Below, one piece after another: positions 16,481 through 25,301 of a stretch of DNA of 64,000 nucleotides (its first letter is position 1; every line of letters begins with the position of its first letter). The notes under the pieces are model-generated. The model ran no database searches. It was not told the origin of the DNA and was given only the letters and a program-made list of their open reading frames with translations. The position numbers were made by a program, and so were the translations under genes. The DNA is taken from assembly GCA_046046455.1 (NCBI GenBank), contig JBJOJS010000054.1, positions 53,378-117,377 of the forward strand. Reading direction: 5' to 3'. The DNA comes from Mxb001 sp046046455. GTDB taxonomy: Bacteria > Actinomycetota > Actinomycetes > S36-B12.

Positions 16481-17254
16481 GTGAGCGATCGCCAGCTTGA
16501 CGCCTTCGTCCCCTGGGCCCTCCAGTCAGCCGATGTCTTGGAACTGGCGGCGTGTGAGGCGGCCCAGTCGGGCGACGCGGCTCGTGCCGTGGGGCTTGCC
16601 TGGAGCGCCGACCTTCACCGAGTCCAGGGCGCGCTCTGGTCGGAGCTCGTCGTCACCCAGCAGTTGAGCCGCCGCGAGTTCTTCCACATACTGCAGGATC
16701 TCGTGGCGTCTCCCGACGACGCACCGGCGTTGTCGGAATCGGCACAGGATGCCCTCGACAGGTCGCGCATGACATTGCTCGCCGGGCTGGGGGAGATCAT
16801 TCCCGACGGCGTCGCCCTGGCACATGTTCCTGAGTTGGCATCCCTTCCGGCCCCGGACGCCGATGCCTGGGATCGGCTGCGATTGAGCCTTCTCAGTGGC
16901 ATGCGACCCGACGACCTGGTTGAGACGCGGCGACGGCAGTCGGCAGATCTCATGCTGCGCGCGCTTCGGGCACAGCAATCCGGCGACGACGCAGAGGCCA
17001 TCCGTCTGGCATATGACTCGGACATGGCGTCCCTGGAGGCCTATCTTGTCGAGTCGGCCACTGCGGTGGGCGACGCTCCGCTCGTGACGGTCGCCGCACG
17101 CTGGGCACTGGTGGCGCATCGTATGTCGGGTCTGCCTGCCCTCCCGTGGGAGTTCCTCGGAGCGGTGCGCGCCGTGCGCATGGTCCTTGCCGAGGCCCTG
17201 GGCGATTCCGACGGAGCCCGCATGCTGGCAGGTCTCCAATCCTTCTCCGCCTAG
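16481..17254 (+). CDS. Unknown cytoplasmic protein with an internal duplication
   Basis: 257 residues, no signal peptide or membrane segment. I do not recognise a family. The sequence contains two copies of one helical unit: QSADVLELAACEAAQSGDAA...AVGLAWSADL near residues 12-45 and QSADLMLRALRAQQSGDDAE...AIRLAYDSDM near 150-182. It follows the prepilin operon by about 50 bp on the same strand, with GTG at 16481 and GAGGAGGG upstream, and converges on pilO, sharing a CTAG stop overlap. Its place suggests a role in pilus function, but no activity can be proposed. Confidence 0.7.
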   Translation: MSDRQLDAFVPWALQSADVLELAACEAAQSGDAARAVGLAWSADLHRVQGALWSELVVTQQLSRREFFHILQDLVASPDDAPALSESAQDALDRSRMTLLAGLGEIIPDGVALAHVPELASLPAPDADAWDRLRLSLLSGMRPDDLVETRRRQSADLMLRALRAQQSGDDAEAIRLAYDSDMASLEAYLVESATAVGDAPLVTVAARWALVAHRMSGLPALPWEFLGAVRAVRMVLAEALGDSDGARMLAGLQSFSA

Positions 17255-17922
17255 GGGGCCGCGGCCGGCGAGGAAGGCGCCGGAGCAGGTTCCCCGGCCT
17301 GCGCGGCTACCTTCTCCGCGGCCGCGACCAGGTCCGGCAGCGGCGTCTGCAAGACGAAGAAGGTGCCCGTGACGGACGCCGTCCACGGGGACCGCGGACC
17401 CGGATCGGGTCGGTCGACGGTGATGGCCGTGATGAGGAGTGAGCGCTCGAGCCCCTCCAGATTGCCGAGGAACTTCAGGACGGCGGCCTCGGGGCCCTCG
17501 ACCGTCATGTCGACCTGCATGGTGGCCAGCGCGACCCCGGATTCACTGGCATCGACCTCGACGCTCACGGGTACTCCCGTGTTGATCACGGAGATGCTGC
17601 CGGGCTCGATGCCAGCCGACGTCGCCGCCTTGGTGAGCTGCCGCAGCAGCCGTGGCTGCTGTGCAGACTGCGGCATGCGTGCGAAGACCTGCTGCGCCTG
17701 ACGGGCGGCTTCGGGCAGTGCTGCGGCCAATGCGTCGAGGTCGCGTTGCTTGCGCTGCAGGCTGATCTGCGTCAACTCGAGGTCGGCCGCGGCGGTCTGC
17801 AATTCGGCTGTCTCGGAGAGTCGCGGAGACAGGACAAGGAGCCACAGCAGGCCAGCGAGGAGTCCCAGCGTCAGTACGGCCACCACGCCCGCGGCCCCTA
17901 CCCGAGTGAGACGGATCCTCAT
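17251..17922 (-). CDS. pilO: PilO-like type IV pilus alignment protein
   Basis: 223 residues. A single membrane helix near the N-terminus (VVAVLTLGLLAGLLWLLVLSP) is followed by a coiled-coil (about 35-75) and a ferredoxin-like domain (QVDMTVEGPEAAVLKFLGNL...LLITAITV), the layout of PilO. A Pro/Ala tail ends it. PilO pairs with PilN to form the ring that connects cytoplasmic PilM and the ATPases to the pilus base. It is the last gene of the pilM-pilN-pilO operon and its ATG overlaps the pilN stop. Confidence 0.85.
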   Translation of the reverse strand: MRIRLTRVGAAGVVAVLTLGLLAGLLWLLVLSPRLSETAELQTAAADLELTQISLQRKQRDLDALAAALPEAARQAQQVFARMPQSAQQPRLLRQLTKAATSAGIEPGSISVINTGVPVSVEVDASESGVALATMQVDMTVEGPEAAVLKFLGNLEGLERSLLITAITVDRPDPGPRSPWTASVTGTFFVLQTPLPDLVAAAEKVAAQAGEPAPAPSSPAAAP

Positions 17923-18656
17923 GGCGTCGCCTCCGGCACCGTTGTGTCGTCCGCGGCGGCAAGGGCGGCGATGACGGAGTCGTCGGAGATCGGTGCCACG
18001 AGCCCCTTGAGGGAGATGCCGACGCTCCCGGTGAAGGTGACCGTGCTGGCCGCGTCGGATGTCGTGCTGCTGACGTACGGCCCGATGAAGAACGGATCCT
18101 TCTCGAGTTCGGCAATGAACCGGGCCACCTCTTCTCGGCTTCCCGCCGTAGCCGAGAAGTCGACGCAGCCGATGGTGACGCGTTCCGAGAACGGATCCGG
18201 AGTCGGGCAGCGATTGATGTCCTCGCTGACCTTGGGGATCCCGTGGTAGACGACCGTGACCTTGCTGAAGCGGACATTGCCTCCGGCCGCGGCAGCTGCT
18301 TCGAGGCGAGCGAGGGTGACGACAGCCTGCGGCGACGAGGCGAGCGTGTCCGATACGAGCCCCTCGAGCCGCTCGAGTTGTCCGTAGAAGTTGCCGACCG
18401 GTCCGAGGGCATTGACCTTCGCCTGGATCGCGGCGTTCTGCGCCGTGAGGTCCTCGACCCGAGAAGCAGCGGATCCGATGGACGGTCCGACCGACCACCA
18501 CACGAGACCCGTCAACGCCACGATGATGACGGCGGCTATCGCGGTGCGGCGAGCGATGGTCGCGATCCGCAGGGACTGCGTCACGTCAGCGGGGAGAAGA
18601 TCCACCCGTGGCGACGGCGGCGGAGTTGTCGGGCGAGGGGTCGCAGGTGACGTCAT
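17919..18656 (-). CDS. pilN: PilN-like type IV pilus alignment protein
   Basis: 245 residues. A short cytoplasmic tail carries the PilN signature VDLLPADVTQS (about 18-28), which in known PilN proteins binds PilM. A membrane helix (AIAAVIIVALTGLVWWSV), a coiled-coil (VEDLTAQNAAIQAKVNAL) and an extracytoplasmic beta/alpha domain follow. Overlaps with pilM (start inside its end) and pilO indicate translational coupling and fixed stoichiometry. Confidence 0.87.
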   Translation of the reverse strand: MTSPATPRPTTPPPSPRVDLLPADVTQSLRIATIARRTAIAAVIIVALTGLVWWSVGPSIGSAASRVEDLTAQNAAIQAKVNALGPVGNFYGQLERLEGLVSDTLASSPQAVVTLARLEAAAAAGGNVRFSKVTVVYHGIPKVSEDINRCPTPDPFSERVTIGCVDFSATAGSREEVARFIAELEKDPFFIGPYVSSTTSDAASTVTFTGSVGISLKGLVAPISDDSVIAALAAADDTTVPEATP

Positions 18657-19765
18657 GGCAGCGCCAACCCGAGTGCGCAGGTGTAGCGGCCGTCCGGAGG
18701 CAGATGACGTTGAACACGCGGGGCAAGGGAGAGACCGGCGAAGGGCGCCAGGATGTCGACCGGCTTGCGGACCTGGGTCTCTATGCGCTCGGCGAGGCCC
18801 GGCATGGCACTGACCCGTCCCGTAAGGGTGATGCGGGCGACCTGGGTGCCCACTCCGGACGTGTCGAGGTAGTCAAGGGAGTCCTGGATCTCCTTGACCA
18901 CCGTCGTCGCCCAGCGCCCCAACTCCGCGACGACACGTTCATTGTCGAGGTCGCGCTCACTGCGGTCGGCTGACGGCAGGCCCGTGAAGACCGACGATTC
19001 GGCAATGGGAGTGAGCACAGGAGCCGGCGCCTTGAGTCCGACCGTCATCTTCCGGAGCTCGGCCGCTTCTTCCGTCATGCCGAGGGCCTCCTGCAGGGCA
19101 GTCGTTGCGGCCCGCCCACCCACGGTGCCCACGGAGCGGATGAGCAAGGGCGTGCCCCCTGCGTGGATCACGACCGTCAGGTGGTCGGCTCCGAGGTCGA
19201 CCAGCATGGCCGGACGGGGATCCGGGTCGGCATTCAGAGCCGTGCGGAGCAGGGCGAAGGCGCTGGCATCGGCGGCGATGGGTCGCACCCCGCCCTTGCG
19301 CAGAGCCTTCGCGGTGTCGCGCACCGCCTCGGTGGCCGTCGCCACGAGCAGAATGCGGCTCGTTTCGGGTGTGCCTGAGGGGGTCGCCCCGCGGGTCTCC
19401 AGCAGCGAGTAGTCGAGTTCGACCGTGCGCACGTCGACCGGCAACGCATCCTGCACCTGGTAGCGCAGGGCCGATCGGAAGTCCTCGGGTTCCATCCACG
19501 GCAGGTCCATTTGGCGGGTGAGCACGGCCGGTACGCCGAATACGGCCCGGCGGGTGGAGAAGCGCCCCCGGCGCCACAGGCGACGGATCGCCTTCGAGAC
19601 CACAGCCGGGTCCCGCACCGCTCCGTGGTCCAAGGCCCCCGGAGGGAGTTCGACCTCGGCGGCCCGGATGACCTCGGGCCCCTGGCCCCTCAGGGACACC
19701 TCGACCGCGCGGATCCCGGTGGCGCCGAGGTCGATGCCTACGGCGCGACGGGAGGACAGCAGCAT
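18653..19765 (-). CDS. pilM: PilM-like actin-fold ATPase of the type IV pilus
   Basis: 370 residues, actin/FtsA-like fold. Nucleotide-binding segments are visible: VGIDLGATGIRAVEVS at the N-terminus (phosphate 1), MLVDLGADHLTVVIHAGGTP (phosphate 2) and ITLTGRVSAMPGLAERIE (adenosine). PilM sits in the cytoplasm and binds the PilN tail and the ATPases. The ATG follows GAGGGAGGGAC. On the minus strand GCCGATAC lies 37 nt upstream, divergent from a second copy that serves the pilT-pilB operon. Confidence 0.9.
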   Translation of the reverse strand: MLLSSRRAVGIDLGATGIRAVEVSLRGQGPEVIRAAEVELPPGALDHGAVRDPAVVSKAIRRLWRRGRFSTRRAVFGVPAVLTRQMDLPWMEPEDFRSALRYQVQDALPVDVRTVELDYSLLETRGATPSGTPETSRILLVATATEAVRDTAKALRKGGVRPIAADASAFALLRTALNADPDPRPAMLVDLGADHLTVVIHAGGTPLLIRSVGTVGGRAATTALQEALGMTEEAAELRKMTVGLKAPAPVLTPIAESSVFTGLPSADRSERDLDNERVVAELGRWATTVVKEIQDSLDYLDTSGVGTQVARITLTGRVSAMPGLAERIETQVRKPVDILAPFAGLSLAPRVQRHLPPDGRYTCALGLALP

Positions 19766-19802
19766 GTCCCTCCCTCGGTGTGCGCGCGTGCCTTCGTGGA
19801 CA

Positions 19803-19810
19803 GTATCGGC
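19803..19810 (-). promoter_or_regulatory. GCCGATAC motif for pilMNO
   Basis: On the minus strand this is GCCGATACTG, 37 nt before the pilM start. The ten-base string is identical to that before the prepilin operon at 12255. A plus-strand copy lies 36 bp away at 19847, making a divergent promoter pair. Confidence 0.6.
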
Positions 19811-19846
19811 CGAAGCGGGCGCTCGTGGCGACCGCGGACCGAATGA

Positions 19847-19854
19847 GCCGATAC
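19847..19854 (+). promoter_or_regulatory. GCCGATAC motif for the pilT-like/pilB/pilT/pilC operon
   Basis: GCCGATAC lies 7 nt before the GTG at 19862, so the message probably starts at or next to the start codon (leaderless). The preceding CCGAATGA is shared with the copy at 28202, giving a 16-bp identical block. Confidence 0.6.
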
Positions 19855-19861
19855 TCCTCGC

Positions 19862-20977
19862 GTGACCCTGCCCACGGCCCCGGATCTACCGGTGACTCCC
19901 CGGAGCCTGGGCCCTCTCCTCGACCTCGCGGTTGCTTCCCGTGCGTCGGATCTGCACCTGAAGGTCGGTGCGCCCCCGCGGCTTCGCATCGACGGAGTGC
20001 TCGTCAACCAGCCCGGCCTCCCTCTGACTCCGGGTGAGGTGCAGGCCATGATCGAGGAGGCCACGGGCGAGTCCCCCGACCACACCGGGCTCGACGACCT
20101 CGACTTCGCGGTAGACCTGCCTGGCGTCGGCCGTTTCCGGGGAAACGCCTTCAGATCGCGGCGCGAGTGGGCCGTGGTGCTGCGCCATGTCCGCTCCGAG
20201 ATTCCTACGGTCGAGGGTCTCGGTCTGCCCACCATCGTGCAGCGCTGGTGCGAGGCGACCTCCGGTCTCATCCTCGTGTGCGGGCCGACGGGCTCGGGTA
20301 AGTCCACGACCCTGGCGGCCATGGTCGGTCATATCAACGCTGCCCGTGCCTGCCACATCCTCACGATCGAGGATCCCGTCGAATTCCTCCACGCCGATCG
20401 CCGGGCGAGCGTGAGCCAACGTGAGGTCCACACCGATACCGCCGGCTTCGCCACGGCCTTGCGATCGGGGCTCCGCCAGGACCCTGACGTCATCCTCATC
20501 GGCGAGATCCGGGATGCCGAGACGATGCGCATCGCCCTGCATGCCAGCGAGAGCGGTCATCTCGTCCTCGCCACGCTGCATGCTGGCAGCGCCCTGGAGG
20601 CGGTCCACCGCGTCGTGAATCTCTTCCCGGCTGACGAGCAGAGCGTCGTTCGGGGGATCCTTGCAGAGGCTCTGATCGGCGTTCTCTGCCAGCGCCTGGT
20701 GTGGTCGGACGCCCGGCATCGCCGCCAGGTGGTGTGCGAGGTGATGACGGGCACTCCGCGCACCCACGACGCCATCGCCGATGCCGCCAAGACGGCCGCT
20801 CTCCCGGACATCATTGCCGACGGAGATCATTACGGCATGCGTACGCTCATGCAGGATGCCGCCCTCGCCGTGATCAGCGGCGACTTGACGGTCGCGGAGG
20901 CTGAATCGGTCGTGCCGCCCGGATCCGACCTGCGCGTGGTACTCCAGCGAGCCGGCTACCGGGGCGCAGATGTCTAG
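19862..20977 (+). CDS. PilT/PilU-like ATPase lacking the PilT C-terminal motif
   Basis: 371 residues of the T4P retraction ATPase family. It has the N-terminal DLHLKVGAPPRLRIDG domain, Walker A CGPTGSGKSTT (Lys147), the Asp box ILTIEDPVEF, Walker B DPDVILIGEIRD and the His box HLVLATLHAG. The segment where PilT has AIRNLIRE reads TPRTHDAIADAA instead. In PilT that motif is needed for retraction, so this may be a PilU-like accessory ATPase. The GTG start is 7 nt after a GCCGATAC promoter motif. The end overlaps pilB by 8 bp. Confidence 0.88.
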   Translation: MTLPTAPDLPVTPRSLGPLLDLAVASRASDLHLKVGAPPRLRIDGVLVNQPGLPLTPGEVQAMIEEATGESPDHTGLDDLDFAVDLPGVGRFRGNAFRSRREWAVVLRHVRSEIPTVEGLGLPTIVQRWCEATSGLILVCGPTGSGKSTTLAAMVGHINAARACHILTIEDPVEFLHADRRASVSQREVHTDTAGFATALRSGLRQDPDVILIGEIRDAETMRIALHASESGHLVLATLHAGSALEAVHRVVNLFPADEQSVVRGILAEALIGVLCQRLVWSDARHRRQVVCEVMTGTPRTHDAIADAAKTAALPDIIADGDHYGMRTLMQDAALAVISGDLTVAEAESVVPPGSDLRVVLQRAGYRGADV

Positions 20978-22640
20978 CGGGGTCGTCGATGTCCTCCTCT
21001 CCCAGGGCCTGGTCACGGCGGAGCAGGTCGAGAGCGCACAGGTCCGATCGAGGCGAGCGGGTGACAACGTCGTGCGCACCCTCGTTGAGGACGGTGCCGT
21101 ATCTCGGCGCGATGTGGTGCGTGCCACCGTAGAAGCCGCGGGGCTGACTTACGTCGACGCGCTCGAAGTCGCGTTGGACCCCAACGCCGTCGCTCTCCTC
21201 ACCGGCGACCAGGCACGCAAGTACGGCGTCGTCCCGATGCGGTTCGACGGCGGCATGCTCGTCCTTGCCACCGACTCCCAGACTGCGGCCAACTGGCAGG
21301 TGCGCGAAGACCTCCAGGCCATCACGCGAAGCCCCATCCGCTTCGAGTGCGGCATGAAGCAGGAGGTTCAGACCCGGATCAACCAGGTCTACCGGGCCGA
21401 GGGCGAGCTCGGCGCCCTGGTGCGCGACATGCTCGACGATCAAGCCGCCATCGATGTCCAGGCACCCGTCGCCGCCACATCCGACGCCCCGCTGGTCCGC
21501 TACGTCAATCTCCTCCTGAGCCAGGCCATCTCCGACAACGCGAGCGATGTGCACGTCGAGCCCAGCGAGGAGAGCATCCGGATCCGCTATCGCATCGATG
21601 GTGTGCTCAAGGAGATGGCCCCGGCCCCCAAGGAGGTCCAGTCCGCGCTGGTCTCGCGGCTCAAGATCATGGCCGATATGGACATTGCCGAAAGGCGGGT
21701 GCCTCAGGACGGGCGACTCACGGTCGCCTGGCAGGGGCGCAAGATCGACCTCCGCGTCAACTCGATCCCCACGGTGTGGGGGGAGAAGATCGTCATGCGA
21801 GTCCTCGACAACACCGCAGCGCGTATGGCTCTCCCTGACCTCGGCTTCTCGCCGGAGAACCTGACACGGTGGCGAGAGGCCTATTCCCGACCGTATGGGC
21901 TCATCATCGTGAGCGGGCCCACCGGTTCCGGTAAGTCCACGACCCTCTACGCCACGCTCAACAGCCTGGTGCGTCCTGAGATCAACATCGTGACCGTCGA
22001 GGATCCTGTCGAGTACCGGATCCCCGGCATCAACCAGGTCCAGACCAATGCGAAGGCGGGCCTCACTTTCGCTTCGGCATTGCGCTCCATCCTGCGAGCC
22101 GACCCGGATGTCGTCCTCGTGGGCGAGATCCGCGACCACGAGACAGCTCAGATGGCCATCGAGGCTTCTCTCACCGGACACCTGGTGCTCACGACGCTGC
22201 ACACCAACGACGCCCCCAGCGTGATCACCCGGCTCACCGAGATGGGCATCGAGCCCTACCTGATCACGTCGTCCCTGGCATGCGCGTCAAGCCAGCGCCT
22301 CGCGCGACGCCTGTGCGCCAAGTGCAAGCAGGAGATCGAGATCTCGCCCGTCGAGCTTGCGGCGATCGGATTCGAATACCCGGAGGGGATCTCACCGCGC
22401 TTCTATGAACCCATCGGCTGCTCCAATTGCGCCGGCACCGGCTACCGAGGTCGGGTGGCCCTTCACGAGGTCATGATGATGAACGACGAGGTTGCCGCCC
22501 TGGCGATTCACAGGGCCTCCTCCGAGGACATCCGACGGGTGGTCGTCCGTGACGGCATGCGAACCTTGAAGCAGGATGGCTGGATCAAGGTGGCTCAGGG
22601 CGAGACGACCACGGCCGAGATCCTGCGGATCGTGTCCTAG
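20970..22640 (+). CDS. pilB: Type IV pilus extension ATPase PilB
   Basis: 556 residues, the normal size. An N-terminal MshEN-like helical region (LLSQGLVTAEQVESA) precedes the second N-domain (ASDVHVEPSEESIRIRYRID). The ATPase core has Walker A SGPTGSGKSTT (Lys322), the Asp box VTVEDPVEYR, Walker B DPDVVLVGEIRD and the His box HLVLTTLHTN. The zinc-binding tetracysteine CAKC...CSNC near residues 448-490 separates PilB from PilT. MshEN domains can bind c-di-GMP in some homologues, which may matter given the degenerate GGDEF/EAL protein encoded nearby. It powers pilin polymerisation with PilC. Confidence 0.95.
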   Translation: MSSGVVDVLLSQGLVTAEQVESAQVRSRRAGDNVVRTLVEDGAVSRRDVVRATVEAAGLTYVDALEVALDPNAVALLTGDQARKYGVVPMRFDGGMLVLATDSQTAANWQVREDLQAITRSPIRFECGMKQEVQTRINQVYRAEGELGALVRDMLDDQAAIDVQAPVAATSDAPLVRYVNLLLSQAISDNASDVHVEPSEESIRIRYRIDGVLKEMAPAPKEVQSALVSRLKIMADMDIAERRVPQDGRLTVAWQGRKIDLRVNSIPTVWGEKIVMRVLDNTAARMALPDLGFSPENLTRWREAYSRPYGLIIVSGPTGSGKSTTLYATLNSLVRPEINIVTVEDPVEYRIPGINQVQTNAKAGLTFASALRSILRADPDVVLVGEIRDHETAQMAIEASLTGHLVLTTLHTNDAPSVITRLTEMGIEPYLITSSLACASSQRLARRLCAKCKQEIEISPVELAAIGFEYPEGISPRFYEPIGCSNCAGTGYRGRVALHEVMMMNDEVAALAIHRASSEDIRRVVVRDGMRTLKQDGWIKVAQGETTTAEILRIVS

Positions 22641-22648
22641 GAGTAGCC

Positions 22649-23977
22649 ATGTCAGATGACTCCTTCCGTCTGCCCATCACTGACGACGCACCGGTGTTCG
22701 CGCCCGTGCCGCCGCCGATCGCTCCGCCGCCGACCCCCCTCCCGGTCGCTGTGCCGAGCCTCCCGACCGCGCCGGATCTCCCCGTGGCCCCCGAGCCCGT
22801 GCGGCCCGCTCAGCGCATCGCTGATCCCCAGGCACCGGATCTGCCGACCGTGGGAGGCGATCGCGGTGTGACAGCCACCGCGGATGACTCCCAGGGCCCC
22901 GTGGCGCGACTGGAGGCGGCCCTGCTGGAGCTCCTCCGCCTGGGTGGGTCCGACCTCCATCTCAACGCCGGACTGCCGCCGATGGTCCGCGTCGATGGCG
23001 AACTCCAACCACTGAGCGGGTGGAATGCCCTCACCGCCCGCCAGGTGCTCGAGAGCGTCTACGCGATCCTGTCCAACCGGCAGAAGCAGCGATTCGAGGA
23101 AGAACGCGAACTCGACTTCGCCTACGAACTCACCGGCGCTGCGCGATTCCGTGTCAACGCGATGTGGCAACGCGGATCCGTCAAGGCGACGCTGCGAGTG
23201 ATCCCGTGGGACATCCTGCCGCTCGAAGCGCTGGGACTTCCCGAGGCGCTCGATGGTCTCGCCAGCCTCCCCCGCGGGCTCGTCCTTGTGACCGGGCCGA
23301 CGGGTTCCGGCAAGTCCACCACCCTGGCTGCGGTGATCGATCGAATCAACCGCGAGAAGCACGGGCACATCATCACTGTCGAGGATCCCATCGAGTTCGT
23401 CCACGAGAGCCGCTCGAGCGTGGTGAGTCAGCGAGAGGTCGGCGATGACACCCCGACCTTCGCGAGCGCCTTGAAGCACGCACTTCGCCAGGATCCTGAC
23501 GTCATCCTGGTCGGCGAGATGCGTGATCTCGAGACGGTCTCGATCGCGCTGACCGCCGCTGAGACCGGCCACCTCGTCTTCGGCACGCTCCACACCAGTT
23601 CGGCGGCGAGCACGATCGACCGCATCATCGATGTCTTCCCACCCGAGCAGCAGGGCCAGATTCGCGCCCAACTGGCAGGTTCCCTCCAGGCGGTCGTGTG
23701 CCAGTCGCTGCTGCGGAAGTCATCCGGTGAGGGCCGGGTGGCGGCGACCGAAGTCATGATCGTCACACCGGCCATCCGCAATCTCATCCGCGAAGGCAAG
23801 GTGCAATCCATTCCCTCGGCGTTGCAGACGGGATCTCGCCTGGGCATGCGCACCCTCAACCAGGATCTTGCGCGCCTGGTGAGCGAGGGTGTCATCACCT
23901 ACGAGGCAGCGGCCGCGACCGCGAGCGACATCACCGAGCTCAACCAGATCCTGGGCATGGACGATGGCACAGACTGA
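22649..23977 (+). CDS. pilT: Type IV pilus retraction ATPase PilT with a proline-rich N-terminal extension
   Basis: 442 residues against about 345 for typical PilT. The extra ~85 residues at the N-terminus are rich in proline (PVPPPIAPPPTPLPVAVPS) and probably disordered. The core follows: GGSDLHLNAGLPPMVRVDGE, Walker A TGPTGSGKSTT (Lys222), Asp box ITVEDPIEFVH, Walker B DPDVILVGEMRD, His box HLVFGTLHTS and the diagnostic AIRNLIREGK. It should depolymerise pili and drive twitching or DNA uptake. It starts 8 bp after pilB and overlaps pilC by 14 bp. Confidence 0.94.
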   Translation: MSDDSFRLPITDDAPVFAPVPPPIAPPPTPLPVAVPSLPTAPDLPVAPEPVRPAQRIADPQAPDLPTVGGDRGVTATADDSQGPVARLEAALLELLRLGGSDLHLNAGLPPMVRVDGELQPLSGWNALTARQVLESVYAILSNRQKQRFEEERELDFAYELTGAARFRVNAMWQRGSVKATLRVIPWDILPLEALGLPEALDGLASLPRGLVLVTGPTGSGKSTTLAAVIDRINREKHGHIITVEDPIEFVHESRSSVVSQREVGDDTPTFASALKHALRQDPDVILVGEMRDLETVSIALTAAETGHLVFGTLHTSSAASTIDRIIDVFPPEQQGQIRAQLAGSLQAVVCQSLLRKSSGEGRVAATEVMIVTPAIRNLIREGKVQSIPSALQTGSRLGMRTLNQDLARLVSEGVITYEAAAATASDITELNQILGMDDGTD

Positions 23978-25181
23978 CTACCGGGTCCGGGCTCGCTCCA
24001 AGCAGGGCAAGCTCGTCGAGCAGAAGATCAAGGCCTCCAGCGAGGGCGAGGCTGCCTCTCGCGTGCAGCAACTCGGACTCGTGCCCATCTCCATCGAGCC
24101 TCTCGGCAAGGGCCTCAATCGGGAGATTCGATTCGGGGCCGGCAAGGTCAAGACCAAGGACCTCGCCATCTTCGCTCGGCAGTTCTCCACCATGCTGGCG
24201 TCCGGATTGCCCATCCTGCGCTGCCTGTCCATCCTCAGCCAGCAGACCGAGTCCACCCGGCTGCGTGAGCTCCTCGATCAGATGAGGGTGGAGGTCGAGA
24301 AGGGTTCAGCGCTGTCCGAGACGATGGCGCAGCGCAAGGAGTTTCCCCCGCTCATGGTCAGCATGACTCGTGCAGGCGAGGTGGGCGGTTTCCTCGACTC
24401 GACGATGCGCCAGATCGCCACCTCCCTCGAGGCGGATGTCAAGCTCCGGGGTCGCATCAAGGCCGCGCTCACCTACCCGGTGGCCGTAGGCGTCATCGCG
24501 GTGTTGATCGTCACGGGGATGCTCATCTTCGTGGTGCCTGTCTTCGCCTCGATGTTCGACTCATTCGGTGGCACGCTGCCCTTGCCCACCCAGGTGCTCG
24601 TGACGCTGTCGAATCTCATCAAGGACCCCCGCTTCTTCGTACCGTTGCTGGCGGCCATCGTGATCGGCGTCTTCCTCTATCGGCGCAACGCTCGCAATCC
24701 ACGACTGCGAGCCGTGGTGGACCCGCTGAAGTTCAAGATCCCGGTCTTCGGGTCGCTTCTCAAGAAGGTCGCCATCGCGCGATTCACACGGAACCTGTCG
24801 TCCCTGCTCGCGGCCGGCGTCCCGATCCTCACCTCCCTCGACATCGTGGCGGATACGTCGGGCAATGCCGTGATCGCCAACGCCGTCGGCGAAGTGAAGG
24901 AAAGCGTCCGCCAAGGCAGCGGAATCGCCAAGCCCCTCGAAGCCGAAGGGGTCTTCCCGGACATGGTGGTCCAGATGATCTCCGTGGGCGAGTCGACCGG
25001 ATCCCTCGACGAGATGCTGGCCCGGATCGCCGACTTCTACGACCAGGAGGTCGAGGCGACCACGGAGCAGTTGACGGCCCTGATCGAGCCGATCATGATC
25101 GTGGTCCTCGGCGGGGTGGTGGGGGCCATGATCATCGCTCTCTACCTGCCGATCTTCTCGATTTTCGACCTCATCAAGTGA
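23964..25181 (+). CDS. pilC: Type IV pilus platform protein PilC
   Basis: 405 residues, an inner-membrane GspF-family protein with the expected duplicated cytoplasmic domain (FARQFSTMLASGLPILRCLS and FTRNLSSLLAAGVPILTSLD) and three membrane segments (about residues 170-195, 220-238 and 375-400). It transmits ATPase movement to the pilin base. I chose the ATG at 23964, inside the end of pilT, because the family's N-terminus starts there and the upstream frame is a shadow of pilT. Confidence 0.95.
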   Translation: MAQTDYRVRARSKQGKLVEQKIKASSEGEAASRVQQLGLVPISIEPLGKGLNREIRFGAGKVKTKDLAIFARQFSTMLASGLPILRCLSILSQQTESTRLRELLDQMRVEVEKGSALSETMAQRKEFPPLMVSMTRAGEVGGFLDSTMRQIATSLEADVKLRGRIKAALTYPVAVGVIAVLIVTGMLIFVVPVFASMFDSFGGTLPLPTQVLVTLSNLIKDPRFFVPLLAAIVIGVFLYRRNARNPRLRAVVDPLKFKIPVFGSLLKKVAIARFTRNLSSLLAAGVPILTSLDIVADTSGNAVIANAVGEVKESVRQGSGIAKPLEAEGVFPDMVVQMISVGESTGSLDEMLARIADFYDQEVEATTEQLTALIEPIMIVVLGGVVGAMIIALYLPIFSIFDLIK

Positions 25182-25230
25182 GGTTCGGATCACGTGAGGT
25201 TCAGCCTCCCGGGAACTTCTGCGAATTCGG

Positions 25231-25238
25231 TCCGATAC
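25231..25238 (+). promoter_or_regulatory. Variant of the GCCGATAC motif before the major pilin
   Basis: TCCGATAC, one mismatch from the repeated motif, lies 63 bp before the pilin ATG in the 120-bp gap after pilC. Near-matches of this kind also occur before unrelated genes (for example TCCGATAC at 6648), so it is weaker evidence than the exact copies. Confidence 0.35.
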
Positions 25239-25301
25239 CCAGGTCAGCGGGTCGAGTGACCCCTCCCGGCAGTCCCGGGCACGAAGATTTGGGAGTCGAC
25301 G

